Shown here in pieces: positions 1-7,905 of a stretch of 15,928 nucleotides of DNA. Origin of the DNA: W1P20-047 sp051878795. GTDB lineage: Bacteria; Actinomycetota; Coriobacteriia; Coriobacteriales; Eggerthellaceae. Every line of letters begins with the position of its first letter. Within the stretch, counting starts at the first letter, position 1. The notes beneath the pieces are model-generated. The model saw nothing but the letters and a program-made list of their open reading frames with translations. It ran no database searches and was not told the origin of the DNA. The translations under genes were made by a program, and so were the position numbers. The DNA lies in the NCBI GenBank assembly GCA_051878795.1, contig JBJEKU010000043.1, forward strand, positions 1 to 15,928, given 5' to 3'.

Positions 1-933
1 TCGTCCCGTCAGATCATCGAGCGCTATCTGCAGGCCGACCCCCGGGTGCGCGTGATAGACAAGCCCAATTCGGGATACGGTGCCTCCATGAACCAGGGTT
101 TGGATGCCGCGCGGGGCGAGTACGTGGGAATCCTGGAATCCGATGACTTCTTCGAACCGGATGCCCTGGAAAGCCTGCTCGAAGCGGCACGCGCATGCGA
201 TGCCGACGTCGCGAAGGCGGATTTCTGGTTCTATTGGTCCGTCCCGCAAGAACGCAACGAACGGTTCGGCTGGACCGAGGGCATGCACCAAGGCTTGACG
301 AGCCCCAAGCAGAACCTGGATCTGTTCTACCGCAAGCCGTCCATCTGGTCGGCGCTGTACCGTCGCTCCTTCCTGAATGAACATGGCATCCGTTTCCTGG
401 AAACCCCCGGTGCTGCATACCAGGACGCTGCCTTCAACTTCAAGGTCTGGGCCTGTGCCGAACGGGTGGCCATTGTGGACCGTCCCGTACTGCATTACCG
501 TCAGGACAATGAGACCAGTTCGGTGAATTCCCCGGGCAAGGTGTATTGCGTGTGCGACGAATACCGCGAGATGCACCGTTTCGTATCCCAGATGTCCGAT
601 AGGCAGGACAAGGTGCGCCTGCGGGCAATCCTTTCCCGTATGCGCTACGACACTTACATCTGGAACTACGAGCGCTTGAGCGAACCCTTGCAGCGCGAGT
701 TCGTGCTCCGTATGGCGAAGGATTTCCGCGAGGACGACATTTTGGGATATACGGACCTGTCGTACCTGCAGGAAGACAAGCAGCAACGGCGTGCGGCGAT
801 TCTGGAAGACCCTCTGTTCTGGCATCTGGGTGCAACCGACAAGGCCGCCCCCGGCAAGCTGAACACTCTGCGCAGGTATTTCCAGACAGGCGGGCTTTCC
901 TATGTGGCCCGTGCCCTCGTGCGGAAAGGCTAG
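1..933 (+). CDS. Family 2 glycosyltransferase, 5'-truncated by window edge
   Basis: The frame is open from base 1, so the true start lies upstream; 310 residues are visible. By comparison with the paralogue at 8940-9923, about 45-50 N-terminal residues are missing: the first beta strand and the DDGSTD-type nucleotide-binding motif. What remains is a GT-A glycosyltransferase. It shows IDKPNSGYGASMNQGLDAARG (residues 19-39) followed by the metal-binding ESDD (46-49), then ETPGAAYQD and HYRQDNETSSVNSPGKVY further on. These later motifs define a subfamily shared with the genes at 4933, 8940 and, more distantly, 14644. It probably transfers a sugar from an NDP donor to a lipid-linked glycan at the cytoplasmic face; donor and acceptor cannot be read from sequence. 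The TAG stop is 3 bp before the next ATG, so the two genes are very likely co-transcribed. Confidence 0.93.
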   Translation, partial: SSRQIIERYLQADPRVRVIDKPNSGYGASMNQGLDAARGEYVGILESDDFFEPDALESLLEAARACDADVAKADFWFYWSVPQERNERFGWTEGMHQGLTSPKQNLDLFYRKPSIWSALYRRSFLNEHGIRFLETPGAAYQDAAFNFKVWACAERVAIVDRPVLHYRQDNETSSVNSPGKVYCVCDEYREMHRFVSQMSDRQDKVRLRAILSRMRYDTYIWNYERLSEPLQREFVLRMAKDFREDDILGYTDLSYLQEDKQQRRAAILEDPLFWHLGATDKAAPGKLNTLRRYFQTGGLSYVARALVRKG

Positions 934-936
934 GCT

Positions 937-1992
937 ATGGCGCGCATTTCCATCGTCATCCCGGTTTACAACGTGCAGGATTATCTGGCGGAATGCCTCG
1001 ATTCGGTGTTGGCGCAGACCATGCCGGATTTCGAGGCGGTATGCGTCAACGATGGTTCGACCGATTCGTCCTTGCAGATCCTGAAGGATTATGCGGCGCG
1101 GGATGGGCGCATCAAGGTGGTGAACAAACGCAACGGCGGGCTTTCCTCTGCCAGGAACGCCGGCATCAAGCGGTCGACGGGCGAATACCTGTGCTTCCTG
1201 GATTCCGACGATACCTTCATGCCCTGGGCATGCGAGCGCATCTGCGATTCGATGGATCGCGACGGGTCCGACGTCCTCACTTTCGGGGCGATTCCCTATC
1301 CCCATCAAGACGACGAGGATTTCAGGTACCTGGAAATGGTGCTGAGCCCGCGCGATGCCCTCTACGACGGCTTCGACCCCGAATTGCTGTTCGGGGAGTG
1401 GTCCCACCCCTACGTGTGGCGCACCGCCATCCGATCGGCCTTCCTGCGCCGTGCCGGCTTGATGTTCGACGAGAGCCTTGCCTTCGGGGAAGACGAGGCC
1501 TTCTACTTCGCGCTCTATCCCCGTGCCGAACGGGTGGGTTTGAGCAGCCTGAAGCTGGTGAACTACCGTGCGAATCGTTCCGGGTCGCTCATGCGCAAGA
1601 AGACCGACCTCGATTGGAAGGTTGCAGCCCATCTGGAAATAGCCGACCGCGTGCTTACTGATTGGGCGGAAAACGGCTTCGCCCTGCAGTTCTCTACGGA
1701 GATATTGAAGTGGTCGTGCGAATTCCTGTTCAACGACCTTCTGCGCCTGCCCGACGAACGCTGCTGCGAGTACGCACAACGCCTGCGTGACCTGTGGGAA
1801 GGCTGCCTGCCCGCGCATGCGATAGGGGAGTTCTCGGGCGATCCGGTGTACTGCAGGGTGCTCGATGCGATTGCGAATGATCCCTCGCAGTTGAGGGGCT
1901 TTGCCAAGAAGAAGCTCCTTGCGGATTTCGTGCGCAGGTCGTGCGGACGCAAGAAGATGATCGCTCAGCTGCCCGCCATCCTGCGCTCGTAG
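937..1992 (+). CDS. Family 2 glycosyltransferase
   Basis: This complete 351-residue GT2 enzyme starts at an ATG 3 bp after the previous stop, with GGAAAGG about 8 bp upstream inside the preceding gene. The N-terminus MARISIVIPVYN is the classical first strand of the GT-A fold. The nucleotide-binding NDGSTD lies at 38-43, the SSARNAGI segment near 70-77, and the metal-binding DSDD at 89-92. GEDEAF (184-189) is a likely site for the catalytic base. The SxARNAGI and LDSDD motifs place it in a different GT2 subgroup from its upstream neighbour, closer to the genes at 12280 and 13325. The tail (about 270-351) is basic and has no obvious membrane segment. It presumably adds one sugar to the surface polymer; the sugar is unknown. 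Confidence 0.95.
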   Translation: MARISIVIPVYNVQDYLAECLDSVLAQTMPDFEAVCVNDGSTDSSLQILKDYAARDGRIKVVNKRNGGLSSARNAGIKRSTGEYLCFLDSDDTFMPWACERICDSMDRDGSDVLTFGAIPYPHQDDEDFRYLEMVLSPRDALYDGFDPELLFGEWSHPYVWRTAIRSAFLRRAGLMFDESLAFGEDEAFYFALYPRAERVGLSSLKLVNYRANRSGSLMRKKTDLDWKVAAHLEIADRVLTDWAENGFALQFSTEILKWSCEFLFNDLLRLPDERCCEYAQRLRDLWEGCLPAHAIGEFSGDPVYCRVLDAIANDPSQLRGFAKKKLLADFVRRSCGRKKMIAQLPAILRS

Positions 1993-2148
1993 GCATTCCG
2001 GCCCTCTGCGAGCCGACTCGGCTTCGGACAGCTGTCCCGGTGCTTCCGGATGGTTTTCGACAGGGTCGCCGTCTGCATGCGGGTGCGGTCTGGCACGAGC
2101 CCTTGGCCCAAGGCCGTCGGACCGGCCCGGCGAGGACCCGTATGCCGC
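1993..2148. other. Convergent intergenic region with small hairpins
   Basis: This 156-bp gap separates two converging genes. It contains the near-palindrome CCTTGGCCCAAGG (2101-2113), overlapped by GGCCG-6 nt-CGGCC (2112-2127), and a weaker AGCCG-ACT-CGGCT stem nearer the + strand stop. None has a clear run of T, so a terminator role for either strand is plausible from position only. No convincing reading frame was found here. Confidence 0.3.
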
Positions 2149-3204
2149 CTACTGCGCCTGAATCTGCCCCATCACATTCAGGGTCTGCTCGATGCCTTCC
2201 TCGATGGTATAGAAGGGTTGCCACCCCAGGCCTTTCAACTTGCTGCCGTCCATCATCGCCTTGGTTGCGGTGGAATAGCCCGCGCGTTCGGTTTCGTCGG
2301 GGAGTTCGAAGACTACCTTGGTACCGGCGGACTTGGCGATCGTTTCGGCCAGCTCGCGCAGCGTGATGTCCGAAGCGGGGTCTGCCACGTTGTATGCATT
2401 CCCACATTCGCCGGCGAGCAGGCAGAACAGCAGCGCGGCCACCGCATCGGCGCAGTGGGTGTATGAGAACTTCTGCGTGCCTTCGGACTTCAGCACGATG
2501 TCTTCATACGCCAGGCCCTTCTTCAAGAACTGCGATAGGGCTTTGGTATCGCTTGAAAGCAAGGTGGGCCCGTATACGCGGGAAAGCCGCGGAATCACTA
2601 TATCCATGCCCTCCTGCTTGATATATGCCTGGCAGAGCGCCTCGCCCAGGCGCTTGCTTTCGGGGTAGCCCGCACGCAGGGTGTTGCAGTCTATGTAGCC
2701 GCAGTAGCCTTCTGCGAACAGTTCTACGTCGCCACGGTTCTGGCCGTACACTTCCACTGAAGATAGGAACTCGAAGCGTTTCGCTTTGGTGTCGGCGGCG
2801 AAGCGGAGCAGATTGGCAAGCCCTATGGTGTTGGTGGTGATGGTGCCGATGGGGTCGGTGGAATAGGCGAGCGGGTGCGTGTTCGAGGCGGCGTGCACCA
2901 CGTAATCCATGGCGGGCAGGTCTTGGGGCAGGCCCTGGTTCACGTCGCATTCCACCAGGTGCAGGCATTCAGGCTCGAAGGCGCCTTCGAAGCGTGCATT
3001 CAAACGGTCCATGCTCCGTCCGATGGCGTAGACCTGTATACCTATTCCCTGGAACAGTAGGGCGTCGGCAAGTACGCTGCCGATCATGCCCGTCGCACCC
3101 GTGATCATCACTGCCGAATCGGTGAGCTTTCCCCAAGGCAGGTCCGCATCGCAGATGCGCGCCAGATCCTGCAGGTATGCCTCGTTCTCGTAGAGTTTGC
3201 CCAT
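2149..3204 (-). CDS. Extended SDR (NAD-dependent epimerase/dehydratase/reductase family)
   Basis: The product has 351 residues, the usual length for an extended short-chain dehydrogenase. It has the Rossmann dinucleotide motif GATGMIG (36-42), DYVVHAAS (100-107), the active-site strand FLSSVEVYG (146-154) and the catalytic YPESK (YxxxK, 180-184), so the fold and NAD(P)-dependent chemistry are well supported. The start is the ATG at 3204, with GGAAGGA about 9 bp upstream. It lies 21 bp after the IspD/TarI-like gene and closes the minus-strand run. The context suggests a nucleotide-linked substrate, for example reduction of a CDP-ketose to a CDP-polyol as in the Streptococcus pneumoniae AbpA/AbpB route to CDP-D-arabinitol. 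An ordinary NDP-sugar epimerase or dehydratase cannot be excluded. Confidence 0.9.
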   Translation of the reverse strand: MGKLYENEAYLQDLARICDADLPWGKLTDSAVMITGATGMIGSVLADALLFQGIGIQVYAIGRSMDRLNARFEGAFEPECLHLVECDVNQGLPQDLPAMDYVVHAASNTHPLAYSTDPIGTITTNTIGLANLLRFAADTKAKRFEFLSSVEVYGQNRGDVELFAEGYCGYIDCNTLRAGYPESKRLGEALCQAYIKQEGMDIVIPRLSRVYGPTLLSSDTKALSQFLKKGLAYEDIVLKSEGTQKFSYTHCADAVAALLFCLLAGECGNAYNVADPASDITLRELAETIAKSAGTKVVFELPDETERAGYSTATKAMMDGSKLKGLGWQPFYTIEEGIEQTLNVMGQIQAQ

Positions 3205-3225
3205 GGTGCGCGTCCTTCCGCTTGC

Positions 3226-3942
3226 TTACTTCAACCAGGTGCTGGGGTCGGCATTCAGGTAGGCTTTGAACAGCTCCAGGTCGTCTTTCGTGGTGAGCTT
3301 GATGTTCTTGTCCGATCCTGCCGCAAAGTACAGGCGCTCTCCCAATTCCACCATCATGGTGTTGGCATACGAAGAGCCATGGATGCCGATGCCCTTTTCG
3401 AAGGCCTCGTGGTACGCCCAGTCCAGCTTGCCGAACTTGTAGGCCTGGGGCGTGGAAACGCGTCGCAGGGTTTCGCGGGGGATGTAGCTGGTGGTGGAGA
3501 TCTCGTCGTCGATGATGAAGATCTGCTCGTTGTAGGGCAGGGAGGTGACGGCATTGCCGTACTGATGGCACTTCGCAATCACGTCGGAGAGCACCTCGGA
3601 ATCCACGAGCGGGCGGATGCCGTCATGCACGATCACGGTGTCGTCGTCCGAGCAGATGCCTTCCAGGGCGAAGACCCCGTTGCGGATGGATTCCTGCCCG
3701 GTCTCGCCGCCGGTGACGATCCATTTCAGCTTGTCGATGCCGAACTGCCGTGCGTAGGCCCACACCAGTTCTTCCCAGCCCTTGATGCATACCACCTCGA
3801 TGGCATCGACCTGCGGATGGCGCTGGAAGCCCTCGAGCGTGTAGATGAGCACGGGTTTGTCGTAGACGTGGATGAACTGCTTGGGGATGTCCTGCCCCAT
3901 GCGGTGGCCGGAACCTCCGGCGATGATGACGGCGACGTTCAT
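3226..3942 (-). CDS. IspD/TarI-family cytidylyltransferase
   Basis: The product has 238 residues, typical of IspD/TarI. The family signatures are complete: the CTP-binding loop IIAGGSGHRMG (6-16), PKQF (20-23), TGGETGQESIRNGV (77-90), VHDGIRPLV (105-113), VSTPQAY (162-168) and DKNIKLTTKDDLELF (211-225). The start at 3942 is fixed by AGGAGG three bases upstream and by the family's N-terminus; the frame stays open further upstream but without homology. IspD itself makes CDP-methylerythritol for isoprenoids, whereas relatives (TarI, human ISPD/CRPPA, AbpA) make CDP-ribitol or another CDP-pentose or polyol. Lying between a LicD gene and an SDR in a glycan locus favours the second role. Automated annotation may call it ispD; the choice between these functions is an inference from context. 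Confidence 0.9.
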   Translation of the reverse strand: MNVAVIIAGGSGHRMGQDIPKQFIHVYDKPVLIYTLEGFQRHPQVDAIEVVCIKGWEELVWAYARQFGIDKLKWIVTGGETGQESIRNGVFALEGICSDDDTVIVHDGIRPLVDSEVLSDVIAKCHQYGNAVTSLPYNEQIFIIDDEISTTSYIPRETLRRVSTPQAYKFGKLDWAYHEAFEKGIGIHGSSYANTMMVELGERLYFAAGSDKNIKLTTKDDLELFKAYLNADPSTWLK

Positions 3943-4004
3943 GTTCCTCCTCGTGATGCTGCGGGCGCCTTCGGGCGCACGTCCCAAGCTTAGCGCAGGT
4001 GCGC
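3943..4004 (-). promoter_or_regulatory. Start-deciding Shine-Dalgarno and small hairpin between licD-like and cytidylyltransferase genes
   Basis: In this 62-bp gap the minus strand reads AGGAGG at 3951-3946, the strongest ribosome-binding site of the minus-strand run, and it fixes the start of the cytidylyltransferase. A 5-bp stem, GCGCC/GGCGC with a 4-nt loop, occupies 3965-3978. It is too short and lacks a T-run to be called a terminator, so readthrough from the LicD gene is expected. Confidence 0.5.
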
Positions 4005-4931
4005 TCAGTCGGTCTTCTTCCAGGGGTATTCTTCCCTGTGCTGGGCGAACCATTCCTTGTACGGCGTGTCCGGGTCGAAGATGGTGCTGCCGTGCATGCG
4101 TCCGTTCAATGCGGTCACGTCGTCGGGCATGCGCAGGTAATCACCGTATTGCAGGGTCATGATCTCCGGGTAGAACAGCGGTGCGCGCAGGCGCAGGTCC
4201 TCGAAGTCCAGATAACAATAGCCCTGGTACCAGGCGGCGGGCCACTGCACGTTGCCGCGCCAGTCCAGGGTGATGTCACCCGCGATGAGCGTGTCCTTCT
4301 TGGCATATTTCCCCATCACCTTGCGGTTCAGGTAGTCGAAATAGCGTTTCCTGCCGAAGGCGCGGAAGAAGGCCTGCCAGAAGCGCTCGCGCAGCACATC
4401 CATGCCATGGAGCTCGCCGCGTAAATCGAAGCACATCTGCATGCGCATCTTCTTCCGGTCCAGCTCGCGATGCCACAGCTTGCGCCGCAGCATGCCGTCG
4501 GGGACCTTGTCGAGCACGAAGATGTCCAGGAAGATGCCGCAATTCACATCCTCCTTCTTGCCGTCCCCTTCGATGAAGCCCGTGGTCTCGCTGTTGCGCA
4601 GTTGGGCGTGGGTGCGGTAGAAGGGGCCGTCTTCGGACAAAGTGGTCTGAAAGAAGTAGGGGTGGGTGAACTCGCGGTCGGCAATCTGCCACAGGCGGTC
4701 GTAATCCGCACGCGGCATGATCACGTCCACGTCGTCGTCCCAGGGGATGAAGCCCTTATGCCTGATGGCGCCCAGAAGCGTGCCCCCGTCCAAGAAGTAG
4801 GCGAGCCCGTTGCGCTCGCAGACTTCGGCGAACTTGGCCAACAGGTCCAGCTCCACCGCCCAGATGCGCTTCATCTTGGCGGTGACGGTGTATCCGCAGC
4901 GGGTCTCTTCCCGAAGGAAGCTTTCCGGCAT
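4005..4931 (-). CDS. LicD-family phosphotransferase
   Basis: The product has 308 residues. The LicD hallmark is intact: FLDGGTLLGAIRHKG (47-60 region) followed directly by FIPWDDDVDV (61-70), whose aspartates form the nucleotidyltransferase-like metal site. LicD proteins move phosphocholine or a polyol-phosphate from a CDP donor onto a glycan; the eukaryotic relatives fukutin and FKRP transfer ribitol-5-phosphate. No choline kinase or choline transporter is visible, while a cytidylyltransferase and SDR follow directly, so a CDP-polyol or similar donor is more likely than CDP-choline. The ATG at 4931 is one base beyond the upstream stop and has no clear Shine-Dalgarno sequence, which suggests translational coupling. 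The open frame extends further upstream only as overlap with the neighbouring gene. An internal ATG (residue 20, MKRIW) is a weaker alternative start. Confidence 0.92.
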   Translation of the reverse strand: MPESFLREETRCGYTVTAKMKRIWAVELDLLAKFAEVCERNGLAYFLDGGTLLGAIRHKGFIPWDDDVDVIMPRADYDRLWQIADREFTHPYFFQTTLSEDGPFYRTHAQLRNSETTGFIEGDGKKEDVNCGIFLDIFVLDKVPDGMLRRKLWHRELDRKKMRMQMCFDLRGELHGMDVLRERFWQAFFRAFGRKRYFDYLNRKVMGKYAKKDTLIAGDITLDWRGNVQWPAAWYQGYCYLDFEDLRLRAPLFYPEIMTLQYGDYLRMPDDVTALNGRMHGSTIFDPDTPYKEWFAQHREEYPWKKTD

Positions 4932-4932
4932 G

Positions 4933-6012
4933 CTATGCGTCGGTGTGATCAAGCCCCAGCACCTCCTTCGCCTTGCGTACGGCGGCACCCAGGCCGAAAT
5001 CGCGTTTGACCTGCTTGATGGCCTGGAAGGCGGTCTGCCTGCCCAATACCAGCCGGGTGAATTCGTCCTCACCGCGGAAAAGTGCGAGCAGGTATCCGCG
5101 TTCCTGCGGGGTGTACAGGCCGGTGTCGATCAGGTGGGCATCGCGCAGGCCCTCGAACTGCCTGCGCACGAACGAAGCGTATTCGGCATGATGCTCGGCG
5201 CCGATGCGCTGCATGGTCTGGCAATGCGCCCTGAACAGGCGCTCGTAGAAAGCGGGCAGCACCTGCTGCTCGAATTCGGGATGCTGCCCCAGGAATTCGC
5301 GGATCCAGTCGAATTCGGAGGCCATGGCGTATACCTTGCCGGGGTCGTGGATGGAAGAGCCCGGGTTGTCGATGCGGTAGCAGTAGCAGGGTCTGGGTAC
5401 GTAGACCAGGCTTTCGGCCTGGGTGAACGCCTGCCAGAAGAAGCCGTTGTCCTGGTACGAGGCGCCCGGGGTCTCGTGGTAGCGGATGCCGCAGCGGCGC
5501 AGCAGGCCCATTCGGTAGATGCCCGACCAGTTGTGCATGGGGAAGCCGTACACCTCCACCTCGCTGTTGGGGTGGATGCGACGGTAATGGTAGGACGAAT
5601 CGCGCGTCATCTGCTTGGCATCGAGCATGATGCGCCCGTTGCGTGTAGTCATGTCGAAGTAGTCGCCGCGCACGATGTCGGCATCGAATCGCTTCGCGGC
5701 TTCGTAGAGTATCTGGTAGCTGTCCGGTTGGATGATGTCGTCCGATTCCAGCACGGCGAAGTATTCGCCGGTCGCAGCCTGGATCCCCCGGTTCATCGCA
5801 ACGCCGTAGCCGCCGTTTTCCTTATGGATCACCTTCACGCGCGGGTCTGCCGCGGCGTATTCGTCCAGGATCTGCGGGCACGAATCGGTGGAGCCGTCAT
5901 CGACGCAGATCAGCTCGATGTCGGCGAGGGTCTGGACGAGCGCGCTCTCGATGCAGGGGCGCAGGTATTTCTCGACGTTGTAGACGGGGATGACTGCGGA
6001 TATCTTGGTCAT
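4933..6012 (-). CDS. Family 2 glycosyltransferase
   Basis: This 359-residue GT2 enzyme begins MTKISAVIPVYNVEKYL. VDDGSTD is at 37-43, the GGYGVAMNRG segment at 67-76, the metal-binding ESDD at 89-92 and HETPGASYQD at 179-188. The last motif and the later YRIDNPGSSIHDPGKVYAM segment tie it to the same GT2 subfamily as the genes at 1, 8940 and 14644. It starts 21 bp after the ABC ATPase stop and ends one base before the LicD start, so it belongs to the exporter/decoration operon. The ribosome-binding site is weak (GGACAG). It probably adds a sugar to the lipid-linked chain; it may build the residue that LicD later modifies, but that is only a guess from position. Confidence 0.94.
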   Translation of the reverse strand: MTKISAVIPVYNVEKYLRPCIESALVQTLADIELICVDDGSTDSCPQILDEYAAADPRVKVIHKENGGYGVAMNRGIQAATGEYFAVLESDDIIQPDSYQILYEAAKRFDADIVRGDYFDMTTRNGRIMLDAKQMTRDSSYHYRRIHPNSEVEVYGFPMHNWSGIYRMGLLRRCGIRYHETPGASYQDNGFFWQAFTQAESLVYVPRPCYCYRIDNPGSSIHDPGKVYAMASEFDWIREFLGQHPEFEQQVLPAFYERLFRAHCQTMQRIGAEHHAEYASFVRRQFEGLRDAHLIDTGLYTPQERGYLLALFRGEDEFTRLVLGRQTAFQAIKQVKRDFGLGAAVRKAKEVLGLDHTDA

Positions 6013-6033
6013 GGCACTGTCCGATCCGATGCG

Positions 6034-7875
6034 CTATCGGGCGCTTTCGGCCGCTTCCAGGCGGGCGGCGGCTGCGATCCTATGCAGGATGGTCTTGTCC
6101 AGGTCGCTGAAGATGGAAGGGTCTCCCACGAAGTCCAGGGTACGGATGGCGCCGCCGAAGCGCTGCACCTGCCTGATGGCGCTTGCGACGTAGTCCAGGT
6201 TGCTGGGGTTGTTCAGCAGGATGAGCGCGTTGTTGCGTGCCGCGTAGCTGCCCACGCAGAAGGCGTCGTCGGGATGGCGGGGGTTCACCACGACCAGGTG
6301 GTCGACGGGGTCTGCCCCTTCGCGGATGCGCTCTTCCTCCATCCAATCGAAGATGCGTTCGTTCGCTTCGTGCTCGTTGTTCGCGATGAAGCGGACGATC
6401 TCCACGCCCGCTTCGCGCAAGGGCGCAAGATGCTCTTCGTTGATGGCCTCTTCGCCGGCGAGCACGAGCGCGCGCTTGAAGTGCTGCTTCACCGTGTCGA
6501 CGATCTGCGCGTCGAGGGTGGTCTTCTTGCTGGTGAAGAACAGGGGCGCTGCAAGCTTGGTCGCCGCAGGCAGGATGGCGAACTGGTCGCCCACGCAGAA
6601 CTCGGGGCTGATCACGCAGGTGTCGCCCCAGACGCCCCGCTCGCGCCCGAACTCGAATACCGCAAGGGACAGCTTGGTATTGGTGCCTTCGGTGATCATG
6701 TTGATATGCGCGGGCTCCTTCGGCAGGTCGGCTGCGATCTTCTGCGGGTCTTGGAACAGGGTGCAGCTGACGAAGACCGCGTTGTCGGGCGTGAGCTTCT
6801 CGAGCGCCTGGCGCGTGACGTCGGGGACGCTTTGTTCCGCGCAGGTGAGCATCTTGGCTCCCAGCGCGCTTGCCAGGCCGGTGGCGATCAGGCTCTGCAC
6901 GTGATCTTCGCTGGGAGTGTAGATCACGGTATCCACGTGGCCCTGCTCTGCCTGGGCCATCTTTGCGGAGGTGCCGAACTTCGTGTCGCCGTAGATGGCG
7001 CGGCACTGCACGCAGGAGGTGTTCACGTCGGTGTTCTCGAAGGTGTCCATGATCACCTTCTCCGATTCGGCGCAGCCGGTGCGTCCGCCGACCAGCTGGT
7101 AGATGCGGCAGACGTCTTCGGCCGTGCCGATCATGCGGGTGTGGCCCTTCTCGATCCAGATGGCCTTGTTGCACAGGCGGCGCACCTGCTCGTTGCTATG
7201 GGACACGATGAGCACGGTTACGCCGTGGTCCCTGATCAGTTCCTGGATGCGGCGCTCGCATTTCTGGCGGAACATGAAGTCCCCGACCGAAAGCACCTCG
7301 TCGACGATCAGGATGTCGGGGACCATGATGGTGGCGATGGCGAAGGCGATGCGCGCGACCATGCCCGAGGAATAGTTCTTCATGGGCATGTCCAGGAACT
7401 TGGAGACCTCGGAGAACTCCACGATCTCGTCGAAGTTCTGGTCGATGAACTTCTTCGAGTAGCCCAGAAGCGCGCCGTTCAGGTAGATGTTCTCGCGAGC
7501 GGTCAGCTCCAGGTCGAAGCCCGCACCCAGCTCGATGAGCGGTGCGATCTTGCCATGGATGGTGCATTTGCCGCGGGTGGGCTCCAATACGCCGGCGATG
7601 ATCTTCAGGATGGTGGATTTACCCGACCCGTTGGTGCCCATGATGCCGTAGACGTCGCCCTTCTTCACTTCGAAGGAGATGTCGTCGAGCGCCCAGAACT
7701 CCTTGAAGGCAAGCTCGCGGCGCACGGCAGCGATGGCGTATTCCTTCAGGCTGTTCAGCTGCGCGCTTGCGATGTTGAACATCATGCCCACGTGGTCGAC
7801 CTTGATCATGGTCTCGCGGTTGTCGGCGGCATCCAGGTCTGCGCCCAGGTTCGAGGTGTTAACTACTTCAGGCAT
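6034..7875 (-). CDS. Polysaccharide ABC exporter ATPase (Wzt/TagH type) with CWB2-like C-terminal region
   Basis: This 613-residue protein has two parts. Residues 23-262 are a complete ABC ATPase: Walker A GTNGSGKST (80-88), Q-loop region LIELGAGFDLELTARENI (113-130), signature YSSGMVARIAFA (168-179), Walker B ILIVDEVLSVGD (188-199) with catalytic E193, and H226 in the switch loop. This form is typical of Wzt/TagH exporters of O-antigen, capsule and teichoic acid. Residues from about 290 to 601 form three tandem units resembling CWB2 cell-wall-binding repeats, annotated separately. No signal peptide or membrane segment separates the parts, so the whole protein should be cytosolic. Its partner permease lies 30 bp upstream. 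The start at 7875 has GGAAG about 13 bp upstream; an ATG at residue 23 is possible. The ATPase call is certain; the C-terminal assignment is motif-based. Confidence 0.95.
   Translation of the reverse strand: MPEVVNTSNLGADLDAADNRETMIKVDHVGMMFNIASAQLNSLKEYAIAAVRRELAFKEFWALDDISFEVKKGDVYGIMGTNGSGKSTILKIIAGVLEPTRGKCTIHGKIAPLIELGAGFDLELTARENIYLNGALLGYSKKFIDQNFDEIVEFSEVSKFLDMPMKNYSSGMVARIAFAIATIMVPDILIVDEVLSVGDFMFRQKCERRIQELIRDHGVTVLIVSHSNEQVRRLCNKAIWIEKGHTRMIGTAEDVCRIYQLVGGRTGCAESEKVIMDTFENTDVNTSCVQCRAIYGDTKFGTSAKMAQAEQGHVDTVIYTPSEDHVQSLIATGLASALGAKMLTCAEQSVPDVTRQALEKLTPDNAVFVSCTLFQDPQKIAADLPKEPAHINMITEGTNTKLSLAVFEFGRERGVWGDTCVISPEFCVGDQFAILPAATKLAAPLFFTSKKTTLDAQIVDTVKQHFKRALVLAGEEAINEEHLAPLREAGVEIVRFIANNEHEANERIFDWMEEERIREGADPVDHLVVVNPRHPDDAFCVGSYAARNNALILLNNPSNLDYVASAIRQVQRFGGAIRTLDFVGDPSIFSDLDKTILHRIAAAARLEAAESAR
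6073..7002 (-). other. Three tandem CWB2-like units in the exporter ATPase
   Basis: Protein residues 292-601 divide into three units of roughly 100 residues. Unit 1 (292-394) opens with GDTKFGTSAKMA, matching the CWB2 opening G-x-x-R-Y-x-T-A, and continues SLIATGLASALGAKMLT. Unit 2 (395-495) has EGTNTKLSLAVFEF, then DQFAILPAATKLAAPLFFT and RALVLAGEEAINEE, matching the CWB2 patterns DALsaaplAaklgaPiLL and viiGG-x-x-aIs. Unit 3 (496-601) has NEHEANERIFDWM, DDAFCVGSYAARNNALILLN and LDFVGDPSIFSD. Both the order and the spacing of these three elements recur. CWB2 modules usually occur in threes on exported proteins. The resemblance is remote, so only a profile search can settle it. Confidence 0.65.
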
Positions 7876-7905
7876 TATGAAACGCTTCCGTTCTGCGATT
7901 GCATG

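Noticed and set aside
3965..3978. GCGCC/GGCGC stem as a terminator
   Set aside because: A 5-bp stem with no T-run inside a co-directional cluster is too weak to call.
3943..4053. Upstream extension of the cytidylyltransferase frame
   Set aside because: The extra 37 residues overlap the licD-like gene, have no homology, and bypass the AGGAGG that precedes the ATG at 3942.
4932..5072. Upstream extension of the LicD frame
   Set aside because: It lies inside the neighbouring glycosyltransferase in another frame and encodes an Arg/Ser/Pro-rich stretch typical of out-of-frame GC-rich DNA.
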